Assembly (NCBI GenBank): GCA_017308575.1
Contig: JAFKEQ010000001.1
Location: 124,001-188,000, forward strand
Direction: 5' to 3'
DNA from: Afipia sp.
GTDB taxonomy: Bacteria > Pseudomonadota > Alphaproteobacteria > Rhizobiales > Xanthobacteraceae
DNA: 64,000 bases
Shown here piece by piece: positions 1 to 9,196 of the stretch (its first letter is position 1; the number at the start of each line of letters is the position of its first letter). The position numbers and the translations under genes were made by a program. The notes beneath the pieces were generated by a model. It was not told the DNA's origin, did not search any database, and saw nothing but the letters and a program-made list of their open reading frames with translations.

Positions 1-2186
1 AAGTCGTGCAGGGCACCGCCGCCGAATTCGTCGCCGCCAAGCTTGCCGAGCGCGAGGAACGCCATCGCCGCGCGGGACAGTCACGCTATCTGGTCGAGCC
101 CAACATCAAGGACGGCAAGGGCGGCCTGCGCGACCTGCACACGCTGTTCTGGATCGCCAAGTACGTCTACCGGGTCCATGACGCCGCGGACCTCGTCCAG
201 CAGGGCGTATTCGATGCGCAGGAATATCGCACGTTCCGCCGCTGCGAAGACTTCCTGTGGTCGGTCCGCTGCAACATGCATTTCTTCACCGGCCGCCCCG
301 AGGAGCGGCTGTCGTTCGAAATGCAGCGCGAGATCGCGCAACGGCTCGGCTACACGTCTCATCCCGGCATGCAGGATGTCGAGCGCTTCATGAAGCACTA
401 CTTCCTGATCGCAAAGGAAGTCGGCGATCTCACCGCGATCCTCTGCGCCAAGCTGGAAGATCAGGAAACCAAGCCCGCGCCGGTGCTGAGCCGGGTGATG
501 GCGCGGCTGCGGCCGGGCCGCAAGCGCGGACGCGTTCCGGGCGGCGAGGACTTCGTTGTCGACAACAACCGCATCAATCTCGCCTCACCGGACGTGTTCA
601 AGCGCGATCCAGTCAATCTGATCCGCATCTTCCGCCTCGCGCAAAAGAACAATCTCGCATTCCATCCGGACGCCATGCGCACGGCGACACGCTCGCTCGG
701 CCTGATCACGCCCAAACTGCGGGAGAACCTGGAAGCCAACAGCCTGTTCATGGAGATCCTGACGTCGAACGACGCGGAGATCGTGCTGCGGCGGATGAAC
801 GAAACCGGCGTGCTCGGCCGCTTCATTCGTGCGTTCGGCCGCATCGTGTCGATGATGCAGTTCAATATGTATCATCACTACACGGTGGACGAGCACCTGC
901 TCCGCTGCATCGGCATCCTTCAGGACATCGAGCGCGGCGGCAACGAAGAGTTCGCCGTCGCCAGCGATCTGATGCGGAAAATCCGGCCGGACCATCGCTC
1001 GGTTCTCTACATGGCCGTGTTCCTGCACGACATCGCCAAGGGCCGCCCGGAAGATCATTCCATCGCCGGCGCGAAAGTTGCGCGGCGGCTTTGCCCGCGC
1101 TTCGGTTTCAACGCCGCCGACACCGAACTGATCGCCTGGCTGATCGAAGAGCATCTCACGATGTCGACGGTGGCGCAGTCGCGCGACCTGTCGGATCGCA
1201 AGACCATCGAGAATTTCGCCGCCGTCGTGCAATCGGTCGAGCAGATGAAGCTGCTGACCATCCTGACCACCGCCGACATCCGCGGCGTCGGCCCCGGCGT
1301 GTGGAACGGCTGGAAGGCGCAGTTGATCCGCACGCTCTATTACGAGACCGAGCCTGTGCTGACCGGCGGCTTCTCGGAGGTCAATCGCGCCCAGCGTATT
1401 CAATCGGCGCAGGCCGAATTCCGCGCCAATTTCACCGAATGGCCAGCCGACGAACTCGAAACCTATATTTCAAGGCATTATCCGGCCTACTGGCTCAAGG
1501 TCGAACTCGCCCGCAAGATCCGCCATGCGCGCTTCGTTAAGGCGAGCGAGGCTGGCGGCCACAAGCTCGCGGTCAATGTCGGCTTCGATGAAGGCCGCGG
1601 CGTCACCGAACTCACGATCATGGCGCCGGACCATCCCTGGCTGCTGTCGATCATCGCCGGAGCCTGCGCATCCGCAGGCGCGAACATCGTCGACGCACAG
1701 ATTTACACCACCACCGACGGCATCGCGCTCGACACCATCGCCATCACCCGCGAATATGATCGCGACGACGACGAGGGCCGCCGCGCGACCCGGATCGGTG
1801 ATACCATCGAGCAGGTATTGGAAGGCAAGCTGCGCCTGCCCGACATGATGGCGCGGCGCACCGCGGCGAAAGCGCGTTACAAGCCCTTCATCGTGGAACC
1901 AGAAGTCATCATCAACAACCAGTGGTCGGACCGCTACACCGTGATCGAGGTGTCCGGCCTCGACCGCCCCGGCCTGCTGTTCCAGCTCACCACCGCGATC
2001 TCGAAGCTCAATCTCAACATCACGTCCGCCCATGTCGCCACTTTCGGTGAACGTGCCCGCGACGTGTTCTATGTCACCGATCTGCTCGGCGCGCAGATCA
2101 CCGCGCCCACGCGACAGGCGGCAATCAAGCGCGCGCTGATCCATCTGCTCGCCAACGGCGACGCTGCCGAGAAGCCGGCGGCCTGA
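1..2186 (+). CDS. glnD: GlnD, [protein-PII] uridylyltransferase/uridylyl-removing enzyme (5' truncated by window edge)
   Basis: GlnD senses glutamine and adds or removes UMP on PII proteins, setting the NtrB/NtrC nitrogen response. The reading frame is open at the left edge, so the true start and the N-terminal nucleotidyltransferase core lie outside; about 728 codons remain of a family that usually has about 900. Visible parts are the end of the transferase region (motif NIKDGKGGLRD, a family hallmark), an HD hydrolase domain with LHDIAKG near residue 341 of the visible part, and two C-terminal ACT domains (about residues 535-583 and 646-697, each with a D-P/H-PWLL or DRPGLL loop) that bind glutamine. 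The stop codon abuts the stop codon of the convergent ogt gene. Identity is very secure; only the 5' end is missing. Confidence 0.96.
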   Translation, partial: VVQGTAAEFVAAKLAEREERHRRAGQSRYLVEPNIKDGKGGLRDLHTLFWIAKYVYRVHDAADLVQQGVFDAQEYRTFRRCEDFLWSVRCNMHFFTGRPEERLSFEMQREIAQRLGYTSHPGMQDVERFMKHYFLIAKEVGDLTAILCAKLEDQETKPAPVLSRVMARLRPGRKRGRVPGGEDFVVDNNRINLASPDVFKRDPVNLIRIFRLAQKNNLAFHPDAMRTATRSLGLITPKLRENLEANSLFMEILTSNDAEIVLRRMNETGVLGRFIRAFGRIVSMMQFNMYHHYTVDEHLLRCIGILQDIERGGNEEFAVASDLMRKIRPDHRSVLYMAVFLHDIAKGRPEDHSIAGAKVARRLCPRFGFNAADTELIAWLIEEHLTMSTVAQSRDLSDRKTIENFAAVVQSVEQMKLLTILTTADIRGVGPGVWNGWKAQLIRTLYYETEPVLTGGFSEVNRAQRIQSAQAEFRANFTEWPADELETYISRHYPAYWLKVELARKIRHARFVKASEAGGHKLAVNVGFDEGRGVTELTIMAPDHPWLLSIIAGACASAGANIVDAQIYTTTDGIALDTIAITREYDRDDDEGRRATRIGDTIEQVLEGKLRLPDMMARRTAAKARYKPFIVEPEVIINNQWSDRYTVIEVSGLDRPGLLFQLTTAISKLNLNITSAHVATFGERARDVFYVTDLLGAQITAPTRQAAIKRALIHLLANGDAAEKPAA

Positions 2187-2723
2187 TTACGGCCGAACCT
2201 GATTCACCGCCGCGCCTTCATGCGCGAGCAGCCATTGCTTGCGCTCCAGTCCACCGCCATAGCCGGTGAGCGAACCGTTGGCACCGACGAGGCGATGGCA
2301 CGGCACGACCACGCTGACGGGATTGGCGCCGTTCGCGGCGCCGACAGCGCGCGCCGCATTCGGAACATTGAGCCGCGCGGCCATGACACCGTAGCTCGCC
2401 GTCTTACCTGCCGGAACGCTCTGCAGTTTCGACCAGACCCTGCGCTGGAACGGCGTTCCATTGGTCCGCCATCTGATGGTGCACAACTGATCGAGATCGC
2501 CGGCGAAATAGGCCTTGAGCGCGCGGGCGATGTCTTTCGGCGCCGGTGCATCCTTCAGAGCCACCGCGCCATAATGCAGCCGGAGCAGCCGGTGCATCCG
2601 CTCCTCATAGTCGGACCAGTCCAGCGCGCGCAAAAAGCCCTCATCATCGGTCACCAGCAGGGCTGTGCCGATCGGCGTCGCAAGCCGATCGAGAGACAAA
2701 TGCTGGGGTTGCTGTTCGGTCAT
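2187..2723 (-). CDS. ogt: Methylated-DNA--[protein]-cysteine S-methyltransferase
   Basis: Suicide repair protein of 178 aa that removes alkyl groups from O6-alkylguanine by transferring them to its own cysteine. The acceptor motif PCHR is present with Cys142, preceded by the helix-turn-helix recognition region (GKTASYGVMAARL, about 106-118) and followed by LTGYGGGLERK, all typical of the C-terminal AGT domain. I chose the internal ATG at 2723 because an AAGGA sits 8 nt upstream on the minus strand and the residues before it are low-complexity and unlike the family; an upstream in-frame ATG at 2888 would add 55 residues and run into the divergent DUF1304 gene. No Ada-type N-terminal domain is fused, so it is a plain Ogt. 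Confidence 0.93.
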   Translation of the reverse strand: MTEQQPQHLSLDRLATPIGTALLVTDDEGFLRALDWSDYEERMHRLLRLHYGAVALKDAPAPKDIARALKAYFAGDLDQLCTIRWRTNGTPFQRRVWSKLQSVPAGKTASYGVMAARLNVPNAARAVGAANGANPVSVVVPCHRLVGANGSLTGYGGGLERKQWLLAHEGAAVNQVRP

Positions 2724-2881
2724 GCCGGATATCCTTCGTCGCATCGTGCATCCACCATCGCCGCGACCACGCGATTTGTCTTTCCGTTTTCCGACAAGAT
2801 CATTTGCCCGGAGTGCGGATGCCGTCGCGTTGTTCACGTACCGCGTGCTAGGTTCCGGCATCGGATTCGGGGGAGCCAAGT

Positions 2882-3244
2882 ATGACATACATCGCCAATG
2901 GTCTGGTCGCGCTCGTCGCGGCGCTGCACGCCTATTTCCTGGTGCTGGAGATGTTTCTCTGGACCAAGCCGAAGGGATTGAAAATCTTCGGCAATACGCT
3001 GGAAAAGGCGCAGGCGTCCGCGGTGCTTGCCGCCAATCAGGGACTTTACAATGGCTTTCTCGCCGCCGGTCTGGTCTGGGGCCTGGTCCATCCGAATCCG
3101 ACTTTCGGCTTTCAGATCAAGGTGTTTTTCCTGCTCTGCGTGATCGTTGCGGGACTTTATGGCGGCTACTCCGTCTCCAAACGAATTATCATGGTTCAGG
3201 CGCTTCCGGCCGCCATTGCGCTGCTATTGGTGTGGTTGGCCTGA
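2882..3244 (+). CDS. DUF1304 family small integral membrane protein
   Basis: Protein of 120 aa with four predicted membrane helices (about 5-27, 50-70, 77-95, 102-119). The N-terminal segment with HAYFLVLEMFLW and the central NQGLYNGFLAAGL are characteristic of the DUF1304 family, whose function is not known. A good ribosome-binding site (GGGGGAG, spacing about 6) precedes the ATG. It is divergent from ogt with about 158 bp between the starts, which must hold both promoters. Confidence 0.88.
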   Translation: MTYIANGLVALVAALHAYFLVLEMFLWTKPKGLKIFGNTLEKAQASAVLAANQGLYNGFLAAGLVWGLVHPNPTFGFQIKVFFLLCVIVAGLYGGYSVSKRIIMVQALPAAIALLLVWLA

Positions 3245-3285
3245 TCACACATTTCCAACACACCTGCGCGAAGTCTGAATCCGCG

Positions 3286-3301
3286 TTAACCTTTGCGTAA
3301 C
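3286..3301 (+). promoter_or_regulatory. Possible CtrA-like site upstream of the penicillin-binding protein gene
   Basis: TTAA-N7-GTAAC occurs 67-82 nt before the PBP1A start. It departs by one base from the TTAA-N7-TTAAC pattern bound by the alphaproteobacterial cell-cycle regulator CtrA. A single near-match in a short intergenic region could be chance, so this is only a candidate. Confidence 0.22.
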
Positions 3302-3368
3302 GCGCCTTTAAACCGCCACCGCTAGCCTGCACGCCTTCATCTCTGGTTATCGGTGCGGGCGCGTTTGA

Positions 3369-5654
3369 ATGGCGGCGGGGCGGAAAAAGAAGGGCGGACG
3401 CACGGAGCCAAAGTTCGACGTCGATGCGTCGCTTGATGGCATCCGCCTCAATCCGCGCGACCGCGTCGGCGGACCGCGCGACGACAACCCGAAACCCAAA
3501 CGCCGCGCCGCCAAAAGCCGTCCCGTCGAAGATTATGACGATGAGGATGACATGCCGCGTGAACCGCGTCCGCGCAAAACGCGCGCATCCCGCAAGGATG
3601 ACGACCGCAGGTCATCGCGCCGCTCGCGCTCCGGCTGGGGCCGCGCGATCTACTGGAGCGCGGTGCTCGGCCTGTGGGCCCTGATCGCCTGCGCTGGTGT
3701 GATCGTCTGGATCAGCGCGCACCTGCCTGCGATCCAGTCGCTTGAAATTCCCAAGCGTCCGCCCACCATCCAGATCACCGGCATGGACGGCAGCGTGATC
3801 GCCACGCGCGGCGAAATGCCCGGCGCCAATGTCGCGCTCAAAGACCTGCCGCCTTATCTGCCGAAAGCCTTCATCGCCATTGAGGACCGCCGCTTCTATT
3901 CGCATTTCGGCGTCGATCCGACCGGCATCATGCGCGCAGCCGTCACCAATCTTCTGCATCGCGGCGTGTCACAAGGCGGCTCGACGCTGACGCAACAGCT
4001 CGCCAAGAACCTGTTCCTGACTCAGGAGCGCACCTTCCAGCGCAAGCTGCAGGAGGTCGAACTCGCGCTGTGGCTCGAGCGGAAATACTCGAAGAACGAA
4101 ATTCTCGAACTTTATCTCAACCGCGTCTATTTCGGCTCAGGTGCCTACGGCGTCGAGGCGGCCGCGCAAAAGTATTTCGGCAAATCCGCCAAGAACGTTT
4201 CGCTGTCGGAAGCCGCAATGCTGGCGGGCCTCGTCAAATCGCCGTCCCGCCTTGCGCCCAACCGCAATCCGGAAGGCGCGGAAAAGCGTGCGCAGACCGT
4301 GCTGACCGCGATGGCGGATGTGAAGTTCATCACCAATGCGCAAGCCCAGGCCGCCATCGGCCATCCGTCCTATGCCGTGCGGCCGGTCGGTGCCGGCACC
4401 ATCAACTACGTCGCCGACTGGATCGGCGAAGTGCTGGACGATCTGGTCGGCCAAATCGACCAGAACATCGTGGTGGAGACCTCGATCGATCCCAAGCTGC
4501 AGAGCGTAGCCGAAGCTTCGATCATCGACGAACTGGCGACCAAGAGCGTGAAGTTCAACGTCTCGCAGGGTGCGCTGGTGGCGATGACTCCAAGCGGCGC
4601 GGTCCGCGCCATGGTCGGCGGGCGCAATTACGCCGAAAGCCAGTTCAACCGCGCGGTGACCGCGAAGCGCCAGCCCGGCTCGGCCTTCAAACCGTTCGTC
4701 TATCTCACCGCGATCGAAGCGGGCCTGACACCCGACACCGTGCGGCAGGATGCCCCGCTCGACGTGAAGGGCTGGCGGCCCGAGAATTACAGCCGCGAAT
4801 ATTTTGGCCCGGTGACGCTGACGCAGGCGCTCGCGATGTCGCTGAATACAGTCGCGGTGCGGCTCGGCCTCGAAGTCGGCCCGGCGAATGTGGTGCGCAC
4901 CGCTCATCGTCTCGGCATCGCCTCGAAACTCGAACCCAACGCCACGATTTCGCTCGGCACCTCGGAAGTCTCGCTCAACGAACTGGTCGGCGCCTATACG
5001 CCGTTCGCCAATGGCGGCTTCGCAGCGTCGCCCTATGTGGTGAACCGGATCCGCACCAGCGAAGGCAAGGTGCTGTATGTCCACCGCAACGATCCGCCTG
5101 CGCGGGTGATCGATCCGAACGCGGTCGGTATGATGAACCTCATGATGCACGAAACGCTGACCATCGGCACCGCGAAGAAGGCGGACATTCCGGGCTGGTC
5201 GGCGGCGGGCAAGACCGGCACCAGCCAGGATTTCCGCGACGCCTGGTTCATCGGCTACACCGCGAACCTCGTCACCGGCGTATGGCTCGGCAACGACGAC
5301 AATTCACCGACCAAGAAAGCCACGGGCGGCGGATTGCCGGTCGAGGTCTGGACCCGTTTCATGAAAGCCGCGCATCAGGGCGTGACACCTGTCCCCCTGC
5401 CAAGACCGACACAGCCGCAAGACGGCGGTTTCCTGTCAAATCTCTTTCCGGGACAACCGCGCTCCGCACCGGCTCAGCCGCAACCTTACCCGCAGCAATC
5501 CGCCAATGACGGTTATGTGCGGCCTCAGCCCGGCGCACCCGCACCCTATCCGCAACAGGCACGCCCACCGGTCACGCAGACCTCGACGCGGCCGGAAGCG
5601 GCTGCGGGTCTTGATGGCTGGTTGATCGATCGCGTGTTCGGCGGACGGCGCTGA
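3369..5654 (+). CDS. Class A penicillin-binding protein, PBP1A family (glycosyltransferase/transpeptidase)
   Basis: Bifunctional peptidoglycan synthase of 761 aa. Order of parts: a strongly basic and acidic cytoplasmic tail (1-90) rich in Arg/Lys/Asp, one membrane anchor (about 92-117), a GT51 glycosyltransferase domain with the catalytic EDRRFYSH (Glu172) and GGSTLTQQLAKN (203-214), and a transpeptidase domain with SAFK (Ser438 acylated nucleophile), SLN (491-493) and KTGT (Lys615). The last 80 residues are Pro/Gln-rich and probably flexible. All catalytic motifs are intact. It stands alone between short intergenic regions; a palindromic repeat begins 26 nt after its stop. The long charged cytoplasmic tail is larger than in enterobacterial PBP1a. 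Confidence 0.95.
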   Translation: MAAGRKKKGGRTEPKFDVDASLDGIRLNPRDRVGGPRDDNPKPKRRAAKSRPVEDYDDEDDMPREPRPRKTRASRKDDDRRSSRRSRSGWGRAIYWSAVLGLWALIACAGVIVWISAHLPAIQSLEIPKRPPTIQITGMDGSVIATRGEMPGANVALKDLPPYLPKAFIAIEDRRFYSHFGVDPTGIMRAAVTNLLHRGVSQGGSTLTQQLAKNLFLTQERTFQRKLQEVELALWLERKYSKNEILELYLNRVYFGSGAYGVEAAAQKYFGKSAKNVSLSEAAMLAGLVKSPSRLAPNRNPEGAEKRAQTVLTAMADVKFITNAQAQAAIGHPSYAVRPVGAGTINYVADWIGEVLDDLVGQIDQNIVVETSIDPKLQSVAEASIIDELATKSVKFNVSQGALVAMTPSGAVRAMVGGRNYAESQFNRAVTAKRQPGSAFKPFVYLTAIEAGLTPDTVRQDAPLDVKGWRPENYSREYFGPVTLTQALAMSLNTVAVRLGLEVGPANVVRTAHRLGIASKLEPNATISLGTSEVSLNELVGAYTPFANGGFAASPYVVNRIRTSEGKVLYVHRNDPPARVIDPNAVGMMNLMMHETLTIGTAKKADIPGWSAAGKTGTSQDFRDAWFIGYTANLVTGVWLGNDDNSPTKKATGGGLPVEVWTRFMKAAHQGVTPVPLPRPTQPQDGGFLSNLFPGQPRSAPAQPQPYPQQSANDGYVRPQPGAPAPYPQQARPPVTQTSTRPEAAAGLDGWLIDRVFGGRR

Positions 5655-5680
5655 GAGCGCCTTACGGTATATTCTCTGCC

Positions 5681-5778
5681 GTCATCCTGAGGTGCGAGCA
5701 CTTGCGAGCCTCGAAGGAGGACGGCTGTTACCCATCCTTCGAGGCTCGCCGCAATTGCGGCTCGCACCTCAGGATGAC
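5681..5778. repeat. 98-bp palindromic REP-like element (GTCATCCTGAGG family)
   Basis: Outer arms GTCATCCTGAGGTGCGAGC (5681-5699) and its exact complement (5760-5778) enclose a second pair of arms at 5704-5718 and 5735-5749 (GCGAGCCTCGAAGGA and complement). Together they form a long near-perfect hairpin between two convergent genes. A flanking GAGAGCG/CGCTCTC pair (5653-5659 and 5778-5784) extends it. Elements starting this way are common intergenic repeats in Bradyrhizobium relatives; it may also act as a transcription terminator in both directions. Confidence 0.85.
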
Positions 5779-5790
5779 GCTCTCACCGTA

Positions 5791-6546
5791 TCACTCTTCG
5801 ATCCCGTAACGATGCAGATCGTTGCCGTGGGTGTCGAGCCACCGCTTGGCACGTTCGGTGGCGGGACAGATCCGCGCCACGACCTTCCAGAACCGCGGCG
5901 AGTGGTTCATTTCAACCAGATGCGCGACTTCGTGCGCGGCGAGATAATCCAGCACGTAAGGCGGCGCGAGAATGAGACGCCACGAATACGAGAGCGCGCC
6001 CGCCGAGGTGCAGGAGCCCCATCGACTGGACTGATCGCGGATGGTGATGCGCTTCACCTTGACCCCGAGCATCTCCGCATAGCGATGCGATGCCTCGGTC
6101 AGCAGGCGGCGGGCCTCGCGCTTGAGGAAGTCATGAACGCGGCGATCAATAAATTCGACGCCGCCGGCGACGCAGAGAATCTTGTCGCCGCTCTCGCGCA
6201 TTTCAGTCCAGACGGTTCCACGTTCGCCCGCACGATGCACGATCCGGTGCGGCACCCCGCGCAACGGGATGGATGCGCCCTGCGAAAACGGCGCGGCTTT
6301 GGGCAAACCACCAAGACGGGCCGCGATCCATGCGCCGTGACGTTGCGCGAAGTCCTTGGCTTCATACAAATTTCCGCGCGGAGGCATGGTGAGGACGGCT
6401 TCGCGCTTGCTCGGATGAATGCGCAGCGTGTATCGGCGCGCGCGGCGGTGTCGCCTGAGCTGAATCGTATAAGTGGATGAGCCAATTTTCACCGCGAGCG
6501 TGCGCGGCTCGGTGGGACGGCGGTAAAGAAGTGCGCGAAAAGCCAT
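5791..6546 (-). CDS. YgjP-like zinc metallopeptidase (M48/DUF45, SprT-like)
   Basis: Protein of 251 aa from the ATG at 6546. It carries the metal-binding HEVAH (205-209) followed by NHSPRFW with the probable third ligand His215, and the family motif RWGSCTSAGALSYSWRLILAP just before it. This matches the YgjP/WLM-like family of predicted metal-dependent hydrolases, whose substrate is not established. An upstream in-frame ATG at 6630 would add 28 residues rich in Cys and Trp that look unlike the family, so I prefer 6546, although no strong ribosome-binding site marks it. No signal peptide is evident, so it is probably cytoplasmic. Confidence 0.85.
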   Translation of the reverse strand: MAFRALLYRRPTEPRTLAVKIGSSTYTIQLRRHRRARRYTLRIHPSKREAVLTMPPRGNLYEAKDFAQRHGAWIAARLGGLPKAAPFSQGASIPLRGVPHRIVHRAGERGTVWTEMRESGDKILCVAGGVEFIDRRVHDFLKREARRLLTEASHRYAEMLGVKVKRITIRDQSSRWGSCTSAGALSYSWRLILAPPYVLDYLAAHEVAHLVEMNHSPRFWKVVARICPATERAKRWLDTHGNDLHRYGIEE

Positions 6547-6887
6547 GTCAGCGGACCCGGACAGCAGGAATTCGCCGGGATTCTGCCATATCCGCCGCCA
6601 GTGAAATTCATCGGCGCAAAAACAAATCATTTGCCCAATATATCGTAGATTTAGGGGCTTAGCCTCCTACATCCGGGGCCATGAAACATGAAATTCTGAT
6701 TCATTTCTAACGTCGTGACGCCTAAAGAAGGGAGCGTGGAAATTCACTCTCATACGCACCCAAGCGCAAATCTAAACACCCTTTGATTTCAAATAGTTAT
6801 GAAAAAGAAAAGAGGGATTCCGGAGTGGAAAACTCCAGAATCCCCCGTAAAATGGGCACTTCTGAACGAAAGGCTCTTTAAAAAGAC
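6547..6887. other. Gene-poor gap between metallopeptidase and phaZ
   Basis: This stretch holds the promoter side of the leftward metallopeptidase gene and the phaZ terminator (listed separately). It is more AT-rich than its surroundings. A 65-codon plus-strand frame starting at 6799 is open only because it crosses the terminator hairpin and the end of phaZ, and I do not regard it as a gene. Nothing else is recognisable. Confidence 0.6.
6797..6846 (-). terminator. Intrinsic terminator of phaZ
   Basis: Read on the minus strand, GGGATTCTGGAGT pairs with ACTCCGGAATCCC (13 bp including one wobble) around a TTTCC loop, and is followed by CTCTTTTCTTTTT. It lies about 40 nt beyond the phaZ stop, the expected place for a rho-independent terminator. 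Confidence 0.85.
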
Positions 6888-8213
6888 CTATTCGGCAGCG
6901 GCCAGAACCGGCCTGGACTGGGTCGACGACCGCATGAAATCCGAGATTCGCGGCACGATTTCAGACCTGAAGCGCGAACCGTTGAACACACCGTAATGGC
7001 CGACGCCCTTCTGCACATAATGCACGCGACGATCGTCTGGAATCGCGCTGCACAGCCCATGCGTCGCTTCGGTCTGGCCGAGACCCGAGATGTCGTCGTT
7101 CTCGCCTTCCACCGTCATCAATGCAACGCGTTGGATCTGCGACGGATCGACCGGCTGACCGCGATGCTTCATCTCGCCCTTCGGCAAGGCATGCTTCACG
7201 AACACCAGATCGACGGTCTGCAGATAGAACTCGGCGGTGAGGTCCATCACGGCCAGATATTCGTCGTAGAACTCGACATGCTTGTCGACGAGGTCACCAT
7301 CGCCCTTCACCAGATTGGCGAACAGGCGCTTGTGCGCATCGACATGGCGGTCGAGGTTCATGCTGACAAAGCCGGTGAGTTGAAGGAAGCCCGGATAGAC
7401 GTCGCGCATGAAACCGGGATGCGGGAACGGCACCTTGGTGATGACGTTGTTGCGGAACCAGTCGATGCCCTTCTGCTCGGCCAGATCGTTCACACCCGTC
7501 GGGTTGCGGCGGGTGTCGATCGGACCGCCCATCAGCGTCATCGACGTCGGGAAATAGCGGTCCTTGTTGGCTTCCATGATGGAGACCGCCGCCAGCACCG
7601 GCACCGCGGGCTGACAGACGGCGACGACGTGAACATTGCCGCCGAGCACATGGATCATCTCGATCACGTAATCGATGTAATCGTCGAGATCGAAACGGCC
7701 CTGCGCCACCGGGACCATGCGCGCATCGGCCCAGTCGGTGATGTAGACATCGTGACCGGGCAGGAAGGCCTCCACCGTGCCGCGCAGCAGCGTCGCATAG
7801 TGTCCCGACATCGGCGCGACGATCAGCACGCGCGGCTGCGGCTCACGGAGCGGCCGCGCCAGCTTGCGGTCGAAATGCAGCAGCCGGCAGAACGGCTTTT
7901 CCCAGACCGGCGTGATCTCGACCGGCACCCGCATGCCGTTCACTTCGGTGTCGTGCAGACCCCATTCCGGCTTGCCGTAACGGCGCGTGGTGCGCTCGAA
8001 CAACTCACAACCGGCGGCAACCGATTTGCCAAACTGGGTCGTCGCAAGCGGATTGAACGGATTCTCGAACCACAGCTTGGTCATATCCGCCACCGCCCGC
8101 GCCGGATTGAGCGAGGCGTGTCCCATTTCGTACATCCAGTACATGGGGGTGGTCAGCGCGGGGCTGACCTCGGACGGCAGGTCAGGCGGCCTTCCAAATT
8201 CACCGATAGGCAT
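6888..8213 (-). CDS. phaZ: Intracellular polyhydroxyalkanoate depolymerase
   Basis: Protein of 441 aa that hydrolyses stored polyhydroxybutyrate granules inside the cell. It has the family N-terminus (MYWMYEMGHASLNPAR from residue 24), the WADAR segment and the lipase-box-like VCQPAVP with the presumed nucleophile Cys200; this Cys in place of Ser is typical of intracellular PhaZ enzymes. No signal peptide. The start at 8213 is supported by GAGGA 8 nt upstream on the minus strand; Met24 is an alternative seen in relatives. It is followed by a strong terminator and preceded by about 150 bp, so it is probably monocistronic. Confidence 0.93.
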   Translation of the reverse strand: MPIGEFGRPPDLPSEVSPALTTPMYWMYEMGHASLNPARAVADMTKLWFENPFNPLATTQFGKSVAAGCELFERTTRRYGKPEWGLHDTEVNGMRVPVEITPVWEKPFCRLLHFDRKLARPLREPQPRVLIVAPMSGHYATLLRGTVEAFLPGHDVYITDWADARMVPVAQGRFDLDDYIDYVIEMIHVLGGNVHVVAVCQPAVPVLAAVSIMEANKDRYFPTSMTLMGGPIDTRRNPTGVNDLAEQKGIDWFRNNVITKVPFPHPGFMRDVYPGFLQLTGFVSMNLDRHVDAHKRLFANLVKGDGDLVDKHVEFYDEYLAVMDLTAEFYLQTVDLVFVKHALPKGEMKHRGQPVDPSQIQRVALMTVEGENDDISGLGQTEATHGLCSAIPDDRRVHYVQKGVGHYGVFNGSRFRSEIVPRISDFMRSSTQSRPVLAAAE

Positions 8214-8365
8214 TGCGTTTTCCTCGAATCCCGGTTTCGCGGCGCAGCATAGTGTCGGGAGTGCGACAAAGCGTCAATCCAACGCGAAAGCAAGAGAGAC
8301 AATCGATACTGGACGGAACCGGCGCAGGGCGGTCTTTTGCTACAAATCGGCTTGAAAACGTTGGA

Positions 8366-9196
8366 CTATTCCCCGCTCTGGACCAGAGCGCCATGAATCC
8401 GGGCACTTTTCAGGAGTAACAAAAAGGCCACGGTCGAGATCGCAAACAGCATGGCATTGATCGCCAGAGCCTCTATCATGAGGTCGGCGCGAAAAACTCC
8501 ATCGATCAGAAGAGCGCGCATGCCCTCGAAAACGTAGGTTGGCGGCAGCATCCAGGCCACGACCTGAAGCCAGTCCGGCAGCACCGAAACCGGATAATAG
8601 ACACAGGTCAGCGGCAACAGCGCGAACATCAGCGTCCACGCCAGACCTTCCGCGCCCATGCCATTGCGCAGCACAAGTCCCGACGAGATCAGACCGAACG
8701 ACCAGCTCGTGAAGATCAGGTTGCAGAAGAACGCCACCAGCGCGAAGCCGAAACCGAACAGGTTGAAACCAAAGAACGCGATGGCGAGGATAGTCATCGG
8801 AATGACGCCGACCGCGAGCCGGATCACGCTCATCACCATCAGCGAGATCAGATACTCGCTGACCTTGAGCGGGCTCATCAGCAGGTTGCCGAGATTCTTC
8901 GACCACATCTCCTCGAGAAACGACATCGAGAAACCGAGCTGCCCGCGAAACAGGATGTCCCACAGGATCACCGCGCCGATGAAGGTGCCGCCGGCCTTGG
9001 CGAAGAATCCCGCGTTCTGCGAGATATAGGCCTGTGAAAAGCCCCAGGTGATCAGTTGCAGCACCGGCCAGTAGATCAGTTCCAGCAGCCGCGGCCATGA
9101 CGACGTCAGCAGGTACCAGTGACGCAGGATCATCGCGCCGATACGATGCGGCGCGATGCCAAAGCCATGCGGCTGATGCGACTGCACCTCGCTCAC
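8366..9196 (-). CDS. ABC-2 type transporter permease
   Basis: Protein of 276 aa with about six membrane helices and the ABC-2 permease fold (residues 30-260; segments such as LAWTLMFALLPLTCVYYPVSVLP). It overlaps the upstream ATPase gene by 4 nt (ATGA), so the two are co-translated and form one exporter. NodJ/DrrB-type exporters are the nearest known group; the substrate cannot be told from the sequence. Confidence 0.88.
   Translation of the reverse strand: MSEVQSHQPHGFGIAPHRIGAMILRHWYLLTSSWPRLLELIYWPVLQLITWGFSQAYISQNAGFFAKAGGTFIGAVILWDILFRGQLGFSMSFLEEMWSKNLGNLLMSPLKVSEYLISLMVMSVIRLAVGVIPMTILAIAFFGFNLFGFGFALVAFFCNLIFTSWSFGLISSGLVLRNGMGAEGLAWTLMFALLPLTCVYYPVSVLPDWLQVVAWMLPPTYVFEGMRALLIDGVFRADLMIEALAINAMLFAISTVAFLLLLKSARIHGALVQSGE

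Noticed and set aside
5681..5778. CRISPR-like or transposon-end repeat
   Set aside because: It is a single long palindrome without spacers, target-site duplication or a transposase gene; better explained as a REP-like element.
6799..6996. 65-codon plus-strand open frame
   Set aside because: It begins inside the phaZ terminator hairpin and continues antisense to the 3' end of phaZ; no ribosome-binding site or family resemblance.
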